From: Allobaileyella intestinalis
GTDB lineage: Bacteria > Bacillota > Clostridia > Peptostreptococcales > Anaerovoracaceae
Direction of reading: 5' to 3'
Length of the DNA: 64,000 bases
Assembly (NCBI RefSeq): GCF_009695865.1
Contig: NZ_VUNB01000007.1
Span: forward strand, 1-64,000
Shown here in pieces: positions 1-7,662 of this stretch (position 1 is the first letter of the stretch; each line of letters opens with the position of its first letter). A model generated the notes under the pieces. That model was not told where the DNA came from. It ran no database searches and was given only the letters and a program-made list of their open reading frames with translations. The position numbers were made by a program, and so were the translations under genes.

Positions 1-5
1 TCATA

Positions 6-120
6 TCTGGTGACAATAGCGAAGAGGATACACCTGTTCCCATCCCGAACACAGAAGTTAAGCTCTTCAGCGCTGATGATACTTGGCGGGAAGCTGCCCG
101 GGAAATTAGGACGTCGCCAG
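6..120 (+). rRNA. rrf: 5S ribosomal RNA
   Basis: The sequence matches the bacterial 5S consensus throughout: a TCTGGTGAC start, the CCCATCCCGAAC and GAAGTTAAGCTCTTCAGCG core, and a GTCGCCAG 3' end that pairs with the 5' end. It is presumably the last gene of an rRNA operon whose 16S and 23S lie left of the window. A terminator follows 12 bp downstream. The exact mature ends are inferred from the consensus. Confidence 0.95.
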
Positions 121-132
121 TTAGGAAGAAGG

Positions 133-157
133 GACACTCGAAAGAGTGTCTCTTTTG
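133..157 (+). terminator. rRNA operon terminator
   Basis: A perfect 7-bp stem (GACACTC / GAGTGTC) with a GAAA tetraloop is followed by TCTTTTGTT. Its position right after 5S makes it the intrinsic terminator of the rRNA operon. Confidence 0.9.
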
Positions 158-167
158 TTATATGTGC

Positions 168-680
168 TTGAAAGCTGCTCGGAGAAGTGCAGCGTTACGT
201 GGGCAGCTAAGAGAGCAGTAGTGAAGTGAAAAGGTGGAAAGAGTACTGCTCGATAAGTTCTCCGCGAGCAGTAGAAATTGGCATATCTGGTGATAGGACT
301 GCTCGAGACAGTAACAAGGAGCAGTAGAAACGAGAAAATTTTTAATCACTACTGCTCGAAGAGAGGCGTAGAAGCAGTAGAAAAGTGAAAAAGGGGAAGG
401 AGTACTGCCCGATTCTTGTTACACGAGCAGTAGAAATTGGCATATCTGGTGATAGAACTGCTCGAGACAGTAACAAGGAGCAGTAGAAATAAAAGAATGC
501 TTAATCACTACTGCTCGAAGAGAAGAGTTTGAGCAGTAGAAAAGTGAAAAAGGGGAAGGAGTACTGCTCGATTCTTGTCACACGAGCAGTAGAAATCGGC
601 ATATCGGCTGATAGAACTGCTCGAGACTGTAACAAAGAGCAGTTCTATCTTTCAAATACTTGAGCAGTACTGCTGGAGCA
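168..680. repeat. 159-bp tandem repeat array built from CTGCTCG hairpins
   Basis: Equivalent points (TACTGCTCG or TACTGCCCG) fall at 244, 403 and 562, a period of exactly 159 bp, with partial units on both sides. Each unit holds three dyads of the CTGCTCG...CGAGCAG type, and a GTGAAAAAGGGGAAGGAG stretch separates units. Each unit also contains CATATCTGGTGATA, which matches 13 of 14 bases across the 5' boundary of the 5S gene (positions 2-15). The short open frames here are not convincing genes. The role is unknown; it could be a non-coding RNA or a structural repeat derived partly from rRNA operon sequence. Confidence 0.85.
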
Positions 681-699
681 TTCTTTTGTAGACAGGAGA

Positions 700-815
700 T
701 GAAGAAAATCTCCATGGTATACGGAAATCGTTCTATCCCATGGAAGTCTGCAAGGAGATTTTCCATGATATATAAAGAAATTTCCATACCATGGAAATCC
801 GCCTACTTTATGGGA
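700..815. repeat. nested CCATGG-type inverted repeats
   Basis: GAAAATCTCC (704-713) pairs with GGAGATTTTC (754-763), enclosing CCATGG copies. TTTCCAT and ATGGAAA form another dyad at 781-797. No coding potential is apparent. The segment continues the hairpin-rich zone between the rRNA operon and the end of the dlt operon. Confidence 0.6.
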
Positions 816-840
816 CAGTATACTGATATATAAATACAAT

Positions 841-895
841 AAAAACCCCTTCGTAAGTGGAATAGGCTTTTAGCCGTATCCACTTAACAAAGGGG
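841..895 (-). terminator. terminator of the dlt operon
   Basis: On the minus strand a long interrupted stem (CCCCTTTG...AAGTGGA...GGCT / AGCC...TCCACTT...AAGGGG) is followed directly by TTTTTATTG. It lies about 140 bp past the stop of the last gene in the dlt operon and is the first strong terminator there. Confidence 0.85.
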
Positions 896-984
896 GCAAA
901 TCGATAGGCGGCTTCATTATAGCATAAAATATCAGCTGTAGATTGTATTTTACCAGCAGCGCCCATTGCAATCGAGCCGCGGCC

Positions 985-1052
985 TAGCGTGCAGCGCCGA
1001 TTTTTAGAACGCCGATTATAGAACGCAGCTTTTTAGAATGCAGCGTATGAGA
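985..1052. repeat. degenerate 15-bp tandem repeats at the 3' end of dltX
   Basis: Four consecutive units resembling CGCCGATTTTTAGAA (15, 14, 15 and 15 bp) run from outside the dltX stop into its last codons. The last unit encodes the C-terminal YAAF. Between this and the terminator (896-984) nothing else is recognisable. Confidence 0.45.
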
Positions 1053-1194
1053 ATGTTGGAGACTGAATTCCCATGGAGAACATGTTGAAGAAATAGATTA
1101 CCAGCATCATAAGAAGGAACTGGCCTGTGAATTTCAGGAATTCTTTGTCGTGGAATGTGCTAGTCAGCTTTGTAATAATTGTAGAAAATTTCAT
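1033..1194 (-). CDS. dltX: DltX-like teichoic acid D-alanylation microprotein
   Basis: A 53-codon gene begins ATGAAATTTTCTACA inside the end of dltD and overlaps it by 35 bp in another frame. Residues about 25-41 form one hydrophobic membrane segment, and the protein ends in F-S-Y-A-A-F. Known DltX proteins are about 50 residues with a single membrane segment and a C-terminal F-x-Y-x-x-F motif needed for D-alanine transfer, so size, topology, tail and operon position all agree. In Bacillales dltX usually precedes dltA; here it follows dltD. No separate Shine-Dalgarno is obvious, which suggests translational coupling to dltD. Overall identity to known DltX was not measured. Confidence 0.72.
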   Translation of the reverse strand: MKFSTIITKLTSTFHDKEFLKFTGQFLLMMLVIYFFNMFSMGIQSPTFSYAAF

Positions 1195-2386
1195 CTAAAA
1201 TCACCCATCCTTTCGCCCATGGATGTACAGCGTCGCTGAGAACACCCATTTCATAATCGTATTTTGAAAGATCCTTTACCTGAACTCCGTATTCCTCGGC
1301 AGTATCCTTGATGCACTGCCTGTAGGCATCTCTTTTTTCAGGGCCCATACCTGTGTGGTCGAACCAGTAGCCGTTTACTGGCTGAATAACCAGAAGAGGT
1401 TTGATGTTTTCCTGCTGGCATACCTGGAGGAAAAGCTCAAGATCACCGTATTCCTTTGAATCGTCTGTTGATGTGAACTTGTGAAGGTCCCGGGATTTCT
1501 TATTTTTATATCTGTCTTTGAAAGTTCTGTTCCAGTTTTTGTCCCTCATGTTAAGAGGGTTGTTTGAATGGCCTGTGGAACTGTCTATTGCCGTTTTTTT
1601 CAGATTAGACCAGTCTGGTGTCTGTCCTGCAGGAATGGTAGGCTTTCCATTCCGGGCCGGGTCATTGGCAAGGCCCTGTTTGGTTATTCCGTCCGTAACA
1701 AGATCCAGCGGGTCCTTCTGGAATTTTTCTGCGAAAAACAGTGCAGCCCGCTCCTGAACTTCGGTGTGATTCTTGTAGTATCTTGCCAGAAGCCTGTCGG
1801 ACAGCCTGCTCGAGCCGTACAGGTAGACTCTGTTATAAGCCCTGACTCTTGCAGCGGCCTTCTTGTCCGACCTCAGCAGATATAAAGTCCTTTTTGCAAT
1901 CTTTTCTTTCAGAGATTTTGAAAGATCAGGATTCTTCAGCATGGCTACATATTCAGAATCTGAAAATCTCATACTGAAATTCCCCGGATCTACATCCCTT
2001 CCCATAAACCAGGTAGGGGAGAGAAGAAGAATCACCTTCTTGTTTTTCAATTTAGGGGCCAGAGCCGCCAGCGTTGTTGTGTGATTAAGATCCTGGGTGT
2101 AGGGCTGGCCGATTATCATTGCATTCAGGTCGTTCTTGTGGAACATGTTTCTGACATAGTATTTGCTGTTTTTCTCGTGTCCAAGCTCAGAGGATCCGAA
2201 AATCAGCATGGTGTCTTTGTCCAGGTTCGACTCCAGTGCCTGGGCACTTTTGTCTTTATATGGGCTGTACCAGTACTTGAAATTCTCATTTCTCGGATAG
2301 TCGGTGCTGATCACGAATTGCTGAATCGAAACAGACAATATCAGAAAGATACCCAGTGCAGTTATAAAAGCTTTTAATCTTTTCAT
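1160..2386 (-). CDS. dltD: D-alanyl-lipoteichoic acid transfer protein DltD
   Basis: A 408-residue DltD. An N-terminal membrane anchor (residues about 6-25) is followed by an extracellular SGNH-like domain with G-S-S-E at 64-67, the usual catalytic serine site, and a C-terminal D-A-V-H-P motif supplying the Asp and His. DltD takes part in the final transfer of D-alanine from the DltB-exported carrier to teichoic acid outside the membrane. It is fourth in dltABCD, separated from dltC by a 133-bp gap filled with 27-bp repeats, and its end overlaps dltX. The length is normal for the family. Confidence 0.93.
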   Translation of the reverse strand: MKRLKAFITALGIFLILSVSIQQFVISTDYPRNENFKYWYSPYKDKSAQALESNLDKDTMLIFGSSELGHEKNSKYYVRNMFHKNDLNAMIIGQPYTQDLNHTTTLAALAPKLKNKKVILLLSPTWFMGRDVDPGNFSMRFSDSEYVAMLKNPDLSKSLKEKIAKRTLYLLRSDKKAAARVRAYNRVYLYGSSRLSDRLLARYYKNHTEVQERAALFFAEKFQKDPLDLVTDGITKQGLANDPARNGKPTIPAGQTPDWSNLKKTAIDSSTGHSNNPLNMRDKNWNRTFKDRYKNKKSRDLHKFTSTDDSKEYGDLELFLQVCQQENIKPLLVIQPVNGYWFDHTGMGPEKRDAYRQCIKDTAEEYGVQVKDLSKYDYEMGVLSDAVHPWAKGWVILDEIFYNYYKAD

Positions 2387-2413
2387 CTGTGTACTCGCTG
2401 TTTGTTGTATGTT

Positions 2414-2511
2414 GTATACCCGCGCATTCTCGTGGTGAAAGTATACCCACGCGTTCTCGCGGTGAAAGTATACCCGCGCGTTTCGTGGTGAAAGTATACC
2501 TCCGCGCCAGT
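2414..2511. repeat. 27-bp tandem repeats between dltC and dltD
   Basis: Units starting GTATACC occur at 2414, 2441, 2468 and 2494 (periods 27, 27, 26), each reading GTATACCCGCGCGTTCTCG with variation and then a GGTGAAA tail. They fill nearly the whole intergenic gap inside the operon. No terminator-like T tract is present. Confidence 0.85.
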
Positions 2512-2519
2512 GGTTTCCG

Positions 2520-2771
2520 TTACTCTGCCTTGCTCTGAACTACTGCAGCAATTTTTGCAGGGGTGTCCATCTCTTCCCTTGTATATTCAGTTGGGGCAAT
2601 GACGATGCCCAGAGACTCTTCGATGTCCAGCAGCAGCTCGATATAGCCCAGTGAATCGATGAGACCCTCCTCAGGCAGGTTGATATCAGGCTCTTCCTTA
2701 ACAACCTCATCTCCAGTAACGTCTGCCAGAATATCCATAACTGTTTCGTAGATTTTAGTCTTGTCGCTCAT
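2520..2771 (-). CDS. dltC: D-alanyl carrier protein DltC
   Basis: An 83-residue acyl-carrier-type protein. The D-S-L-G-Y motif places the 4'-phosphopantetheine serine at residue 40, and the acidic four-helix character fits the family. DltA loads D-alanine onto this carrier as a thioester, which then works with DltB at the membrane. A GGGAGAAAA ribosome site precedes the ATG. It is third in the operon. Confidence 0.93.
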   Translation of the reverse strand: MSDKTKIYETVMDILADVTGDEVVKEEPDINLPEEGLIDSLGYIELLLDIEESLGIVIAPTEYTREEMDTPAKIAAVVQSKAE

Positions 2772-2830
2772 TTGGTTTTCTCCCTTTTGTGTCGTTAAAC
2801 TTTCGCGTTAATTAATTGCTTTTTCCTTGA

Positions 2831-2870
2831 AAAAAATATTTGCGGCTTCTCCTCAGTTGGCGGGGAGAAG
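2831..2870 (-). promoter_or_regulatory. possible intra-operon attenuator hairpin between dltB and dltC
   Basis: Read on the minus strand, CTTCTCC and GGAGAAG form a 7-bp stem followed after a short spacer by an ATTTTTTT tract. It sits between dltB and dltC and might lower transcription of the distal genes. The spacer weakens it as a true terminator. Confidence 0.35.
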
Positions 2871-2882
2871 TGAAATAGCGGT

Positions 2883-4040
2883 TTAAATGAATTTCATGAT
2901 TCGTCCGGAGAAGATGAAGAATCCGAACATCACCAGATTGAAGGTAATGACACCGGAAACGAAGCGGTACCATTTTTCTTTTTTATGTTTCTTATGGAAC
3001 TTGCTTTTTTTCTGATAGACCTCGGTGACGGAAAGAAGCATTCCGTGATAGAGGCCGTAGGCTATGTAATAGGGCTCCGTGCCGTGCCAGATGCCCATCA
3101 GGCCCATGTTTATGAAAAAGGCAATAACTGCAATGGTCAGATGGCTTTTTATCTTGCGGCTTCTGATCAGGTTCATTGTTACCCGGGAGAATACGAAATC
3201 CCGGAACCAGTGGGAAAGGGTGATGTGCCAGCGATCCCAGAAATCCTTCATGTCCACGCTGATAAAAGGCTTGTTGAAGTTATCAGGTGTTTTTATGCCG
3301 AACAGGTAGGAAGCTCCCACCGCCATCAGGCTGTAGCCCGCAAAATCGAAGAACAAGTAGAACCCGTAGGTGTACATGTAGATCAGAGCACCCTTCAGAT
3401 CCAGGCCGTGTCCAAGTCTGATTTCCAGCTGGTAGAACCCGGCAGCAATCACCACCTTGTATACCACACCCAGGACGATTTTGAACAGGCCCTGTCCGGC
3501 CATGTCCATGTATTCCTGCCTTGGGATGACCCGGTACATATCATCTCTGAACCGCATACTTCTGTCGATTGGGCCGGAGGTAATGACCGGGAAAAAGATC
3601 ATCATGTATACATAAGGAAAGGATTCCACCTCTTTGATCTGTCCGTCGAAGATCTGGATAATAACCTGGGCGGACTTGAAAGTCATGTAGGAAATACCCA
3701 GGAAACCGAACCAGTGGAGAACTCCTCCCGTTGCGTGGTCGTATTTGTTTAAAATCAGCGGTAGAAGGGACAAAATCAGGAACAAGTAGTAAAGCTTCCT
3801 GTTCCGCCCGTATTTTTTCCTTACCCTGAGATATATTTTCGCTTCAACGATTTCCCACAGAAGGAAGACTGCCAGATACACCAGTGCCCTGTGGGTGCCT
3901 CCCATAACCAGCCACAGAAAAACCAGTGAAACTGCAAATCCATATATTCGTAGAGGCTTCTCAAAGTATCCCATTATCAGGGCCGGAATAGAGAACACCG
4001 CCAGAAGTATGAAAAAGTTGTTGTCCTGAAAAAGCTGCAT
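2883..4040 (-). CDS. dltB: D-alanine export O-acyltransferase DltB
   Basis: A 385-residue MBOAT-family membrane protein with about ten hydrophobic segments. The family's key histidine is in M-G-I-W-H-G (H319), and a conserved W-H-I-T-L-S-H-W-F-R-D stretch lies at 271-281. It passes D-alanine from DltC across the membrane toward DltD. The start ATG shares its A with the dltA stop (TGATG), so the two genes are translationally coupled. Length is normal. Confidence 0.94.
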   Translation of the reverse strand: MQLFQDNNFFILLAVFSIPALIMGYFEKPLRIYGFAVSLVFLWLVMGGTHRALVYLAVFLLWEIVEAKIYLRVRKKYGRNRKLYYLFLILSLLPLILNKYDHATGGVLHWFGFLGISYMTFKSAQVIIQIFDGQIKEVESFPYVYMMIFFPVITSGPIDRSMRFRDDMYRVIPRQEYMDMAGQGLFKIVLGVVYKVVIAAGFYQLEIRLGHGLDLKGALIYMYTYGFYLFFDFAGYSLMAVGASYLFGIKTPDNFNKPFISVDMKDFWDRWHITLSHWFRDFVFSRVTMNLIRSRKIKSHLTIAVIAFFINMGLMGIWHGTEPYYIAYGLYHGMLLSVTEVYQKKSKFHKKHKKEKWYRFVSGVITFNLVMFGFFIFSGRIMKFI

Positions 4041-5569
4041 CAGATCATTTCTCCAAGCTTTCTTTTATCCAGTTTCCCGTTGAGAGTCATTGGGAATTCA
4101 TTGAAAAACACGATTTTACGAGGGACCATGTATGCCGGCAGCCGCTGGCCCAGGGTCTGCCTGATCCATTTTCTGCGGCTGTAGGAAGTGTCCGTATCAG
4201 GGCTCTGCAATATGCAGGCAGAAAGAGACTCCCCGGCTCCCCGGTTCTTTACAAGGAAGACAGCAGCGTTTTCCACGCCATCCAGATCCTGAAGGTTCTT
4301 CTCAATATCTCCCAGCTCGATTCTGTAACCGTGAAGCTTAACCTGTCCGTCCATTCGTCCGCCGCAGAAGACCATGCCGTTTTCGTCAACATAGCCCTTG
4401 TCTCCTGTTCTGTAGGCCCTCGTTCCGTCACCAAGAGTGAAGAAAGCCTGAGCGGTTTTTTCCGGATCCTTGAAATATCCGGGACTTACGGTGTCACCGC
4501 AGATGATCAGCTCACCCTCACATCCATTCTCCAGAGGCTGTCCATCTTCGCCGGCTGCATAAATAACTGTGCCCGGCTTTGTAATGCCTACAGGCAGGTC
4601 GCCGGAACTTTCAGTCATCTGTGAGGTGATTTTTACAGCTGTTACGCAAACCGTTGTTTCAGTAGGACCGTAGGTGTTTATTACATCAGCTTCAGGGAAC
4701 CGGTTTAGCAGCCTCGAAGCAGTATGCTTCTGAAATGGTTCTCCGCAGAAGAGGAACTTTCGCAGTGAGGAAAGTGTTTTTCCGGAAAAATCAGGAGCTC
4801 CCAGGCACAGGTCTGCGAATGAGGGAGTGGAAACCCAGTAGGTAGGCTGCTGTTTCTTCAAATATTCCATCAGCTCTCCCAGATCCTCGGTAAGGGCCCG
4901 GTCTGCAGATACAATGGTAGAGCCGGTAGCCAGTCCAGTATAAAGATCCATTACTGACAGATCGAATGAAAATGGGGCCTGGTTCAGGAACACTCCCGGC
5001 TCCTCATCTACAAGGGTGACAGACCAGTCCAGATAGGCCTCCAGATTTCCTGTGGTTATCTGGACTCCCTTAGGCTTTCCCGTGCTTCCTGAGGTGAAAA
5101 TAATATAATGTACGTCATCTTTTCCATTGTTATATTCAGCTGGAACTTCTGGAGAGAAACAGAAATCCTTTTCCTCGTTATCAGAAGTGATTTCCTCAAG
5201 GTAATCTCTTCCAACGGTCAGAACGTTCTCAGGGACAAATGGAAGCTTGTCGGCCCCCAGGATTACAGGTGATCCTACAGATTCCATTATGTCTCTTATG
5301 CGCTGCTCCGGCATGTTTGTGTCAATTGGAACGTAAGGATGACCGGAACGGACACAGGCCAGGAAACATACTGGCATGTATATGTTCTTGTGGCCGTAAA
5401 CGGGAATTGGCTGACCGTCACATATGTCTTTATTAATGAGAAGGTAATTGGCCAGGCGTCCTGAACGCTCCCACAGCTCACCGTAGCTTATTTCTCCGTT
5501 TCTGAAGTGAAAGGCTGTTTTACCAGGATGTTCCTTTGCCCAGCCTTCTATTCTGTTAATAATATTCAT
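4040..5569 (-). CDS. dltA: D-alanine--D-alanyl carrier protein ligase DltA
   Basis: A 509-residue adenylating enzyme. The P-loop motif T-S-G-S-T-G-K-P-K-G sits at 159-168, N-T-Y-G-P-T-E-T-T near 294, and the C-terminal N-G-K-L-D-K supplies the usual catalytic lysine. It activates D-alanine with ATP in the cytoplasm and loads DltC. First gene of the operon, with a GGAG ribosome site 9 bp before ATG. The 5570-5735 region is shared with the divergent MocR-type gene, so that regulator is a natural candidate to control the operon (inference). Confidence 0.95.
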   Translation of the reverse strand: MNIINRIEGWAKEHPGKTAFHFRNGEISYGELWERSGRLANYLLINKDICDGQPIPVYGHKNIYMPVCFLACVRSGHPYVPIDTNMPEQRIRDIMESVGSPVILGADKLPFVPENVLTVGRDYLEEITSDNEEKDFCFSPEVPAEYNNGKDDVHYIIFTSGSTGKPKGVQITTGNLEAYLDWSVTLVDEEPGVFLNQAPFSFDLSVMDLYTGLATGSTIVSADRALTEDLGELMEYLKKQQPTYWVSTPSFADLCLGAPDFSGKTLSSLRKFLFCGEPFQKHTASRLLNRFPEADVINTYGPTETTVCVTAVKITSQMTESSGDLPVGITKPGTVIYAAGEDGQPLENGCEGELIICGDTVSPGYFKDPEKTAQAFFTLGDGTRAYRTGDKGYVDENGMVFCGGRMDGQVKLHGYRIELGDIEKNLQDLDGVENAAVFLVKNRGAGESLSACILQSPDTDTSYSRRKWIRQTLGQRLPAYMVPRKIVFFNEFPMTLNGKLDKRKLGEMI

Positions 5570-5741
5570 TACGACAGCTCCTTTTCATGTTTCTGTCCAC
5601 AGGTTTCTATTCTTATTACGTTTACGAGTATAGAAGAGCTGTCTTAAATGGCTTTAAACTGATTCTTAAAAGAACTTTAATTTTCCGGCTGTGATAAAAT
5701 AGAAACATGCAGGTAAATGGAGTGTTGACTGGAGGATGGAG

Positions 5742-7214
5742 ATGTTTCCTGAAAATGACAGGGAGCTGAGAAACAAGAGAGGCAACGTGCCGGAGATGCC
5801 AATGTCCTGGAGGCCGGACAGGACAAACCTGACCAGGCCAATATACATGACTTTGACCCGGATGCTGGAAGCAGATATTTCTTCCGGAAGACTTTCGCCG
5901 GGCACTAAACTTCCCGGGCAGAGAGATCTGGCAGACTATCTTGACGTGAACATGACCACCGTTACCAGAGCCTATAAAATGTGTCAGGAAAAGGGCCTGG
6001 TATATGCAGTACCGGGGAGCGGCACATATGTATCTTCTCCTTCACAGGCTTTCTTGCCTGATCTGAAGGGAGGTACCGTTGACGGAGTTATCGATCTGGG
6101 TTCAGATGCTTTTTTCGACCAGTGTAATGACATTGTGGCCTCTGCTGTGAAGAAGGTGGCTGTCAGCTCTGACATAGAAAACATAATGGGAACTTCTATA
6201 TATGAAACCAGGATGGCTTACAGGTCAACGGCTGTGAACTGGCTGAGAAACCTGGGATTGAAGACTGATGGAGATCATCTTTTTTTTGTTTCCGGCTCCA
6301 GAAGTGCAGTGGATCTGGCTCTTTCAGCTCTCTTTGTTCCGGGAGACAGAGTCGCCACAGAACCTTTTATCAGCCGGAGCTTTCTGGAAGTGGCCAGGCT
6401 GCGGGGAATCATCCTGGTGCCTGTACCCTCGGACAGATACGGCATGATACCTGAAGAGCTGGACAGAATTCACAGAAAGAATCCCTTGGCAGGAGTATAC
6501 TTGATGCCCTCCTGCAGTGATCCTACTGCTTCTTCTATGCCGGAAATGAGAAAGAAGGCCATAGCCGGAGTAATCCTCAGAAGATCACTGATTCTACTGG
6601 AAAACGATCCTTTCGCCTTTTTCTCTGCAGATCTTGATCCTGATTATCAGGGCCCTGTATCACGGCATGTGCCGGGGCGGTCAGTATATATTATCAGTGG
6701 TGCAGAATCAGTGAGTACAGGTCTGAGCGCCGGGTTCATGGTAGCAGGAGATCTGGTAAGGAAGCCGCTGTTCAGGGCTGGTGATGTGTCTGGCACCAGG
6801 GCGTCGGCTCTCAGTTCAGCTGTTTATGCGGAGCTTATTAGCGGAGGCGGAGCCGGTGAGATAGTCAGGAAGAAGAGAAGACTGGCAGCCGCTGCAAATA
6901 ACAGATTTGAATCTTGCTTTGAGAGGGTTTGGGGACGTCCCCCAGAAGTAAACGGAAATCCTTTTTCCTTCTATCGCTGGCTCCCTGCAGATAACCGGGT
7001 AAGCGGACCGGAGATGGAGAAAAAACTGGAGGAAATGGGAGTGAAGGTTGCTCATTCCTGGAGATATGCTGTGGATCCGGGAAATGGAAACGTCTATCTC
7101 AGAATTACCCTGGCAGGAAGGCATTCGGCAATGCAGCTGGAATCTGGTTTGGAAACCATATTCAGGTATTTAAAAGAAAGAAAAGATACATACGAAAACA
7201 ATAAATGGAAATGA
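5742..7214 (+). CDS. MocR-type GntR/aminotransferase-like regulator lacking the PLP lysine
   Basis: An N-terminal GntR winged helix (residues about 33-100 of the form starting at 5736) is joined to a fold-type I aminotransferase-like domain, about 490 residues in all. In MocR proteins such as GabR the PLP lysine lies in a Y-L-G-T-F-S-K-like motif. Here the aligned stretch reads Y-I-I-S-G-A-E, with Glu encoded at 6705-6707, and the usual E-D-D-Y is E-N-D-P. PLP probably does not bind as an internal aldimine. GGAGG at 5731-5735 abuts the ATG at 5736 but is 6 bp from the ATG at 5742, so the latter start is preferred. Divergent orientation suggests control of dlt; the MocR protein DdlR, which controls a D-alanine--D-alanine ligase gene, is a known precedent. 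Confidence 0.88.
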   Translation: MFPENDRELRNKRGNVPEMPMSWRPDRTNLTRPIYMTLTRMLEADISSGRLSPGTKLPGQRDLADYLDVNMTTVTRAYKMCQEKGLVYAVPGSGTYVSSPSQAFLPDLKGGTVDGVIDLGSDAFFDQCNDIVASAVKKVAVSSDIENIMGTSIYETRMAYRSTAVNWLRNLGLKTDGDHLFFVSGSRSAVDLALSALFVPGDRVATEPFISRSFLEVARLRGIILVPVPSDRYGMIPEELDRIHRKNPLAGVYLMPSCSDPTASSMPEMRKKAIAGVILRRSLILLENDPFAFFSADLDPDYQGPVSRHVPGRSVYIISGAESVSTGLSAGFMVAGDLVRKPLFRAGDVSGTRASALSSAVYAELISGGGAGEIVRKKRRLAAAANNRFESCFERVWGRPPEVNGNPFSFYRWLPADNRVSGPEMEKKLEEMGVKVAHSWRYAVDPGNGNVYLRITLAGRHSAMQLESGLETIFRYLKERKDTYENNKWK

Positions 7215-7314
7215 GTAGTACTGACACAAATCATCTGATAAAATGTTGTCAGTTGTCGGCGTACAACCAGGCGACGGGAAATAATTACATGTTTGCACAG
7301 AACAGGAGATACTA

Positions 7315-7578
7315 ATGAGAGCTATTATTTCAGTGATCGGTAAGGATGAGATCGGGATTCTGGCAAAGGTAAGCGGTCTTTGCGCAGAGAAGAAGGCAAA
7401 TATAGTGGCCGTAACCCAGTCGGTAGTTGAAGGATATTTTTCAATGACCATGATAATTCAGGTAGAAGACATGACCTGCACCATAGGAGAGCTTCAGAAT
7501 CTGCTGGATGAAAGACTGCCTGAAACAAAGAACAGGGTAATGCATGAAGACATCTTCTATGAAATGCACCGCATCTAG
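7315..7578 (+). CDS. ACT domain protein (UPF0237 family)
   Basis: 87 residues forming a single ACT domain: an opening beta strand I-I-S-V-I-G-K-D-E-I-G-I-L-A, then N-I-V-A-V-T-Q-S-V. ACT domains bind amino acids or other small ligands; the physiological ligand of this family is not established. An AGGAG site precedes the ATG. It is followed 84 bp later by a DUF711 gene, a pairing widely conserved in Firmicutes and Archaea, which suggests joint function. Confidence 0.9.
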   Translation: MRAIISVIGKDEIGILAKVSGLCAEKKANIVAVTQSVVEGYFSMTMIIQVEDMTCTIGELQNLLDERLPETKNRVMHEDIFYEMHRI

Positions 7579-7662
7579 GAAAATTATCTCCGGTATTCGT
7601 AAACATAACCGGAACAGAAAAGATTTTTTAAATAAATGAAAATAGTAAGAGAGGATTAATAA

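Noticed and set aside
168..680. CRISPR-like array
   Set aside because: The unit is 159 bp, spacers are not unique sequences of uniform length, and no cas genes are present; it is a tandem repeat of hairpins.
2985..3752. 255-codon plus-strand frame
   Set aside because: It is wholly antisense to dltB, has no family resemblance and no ribosome site.
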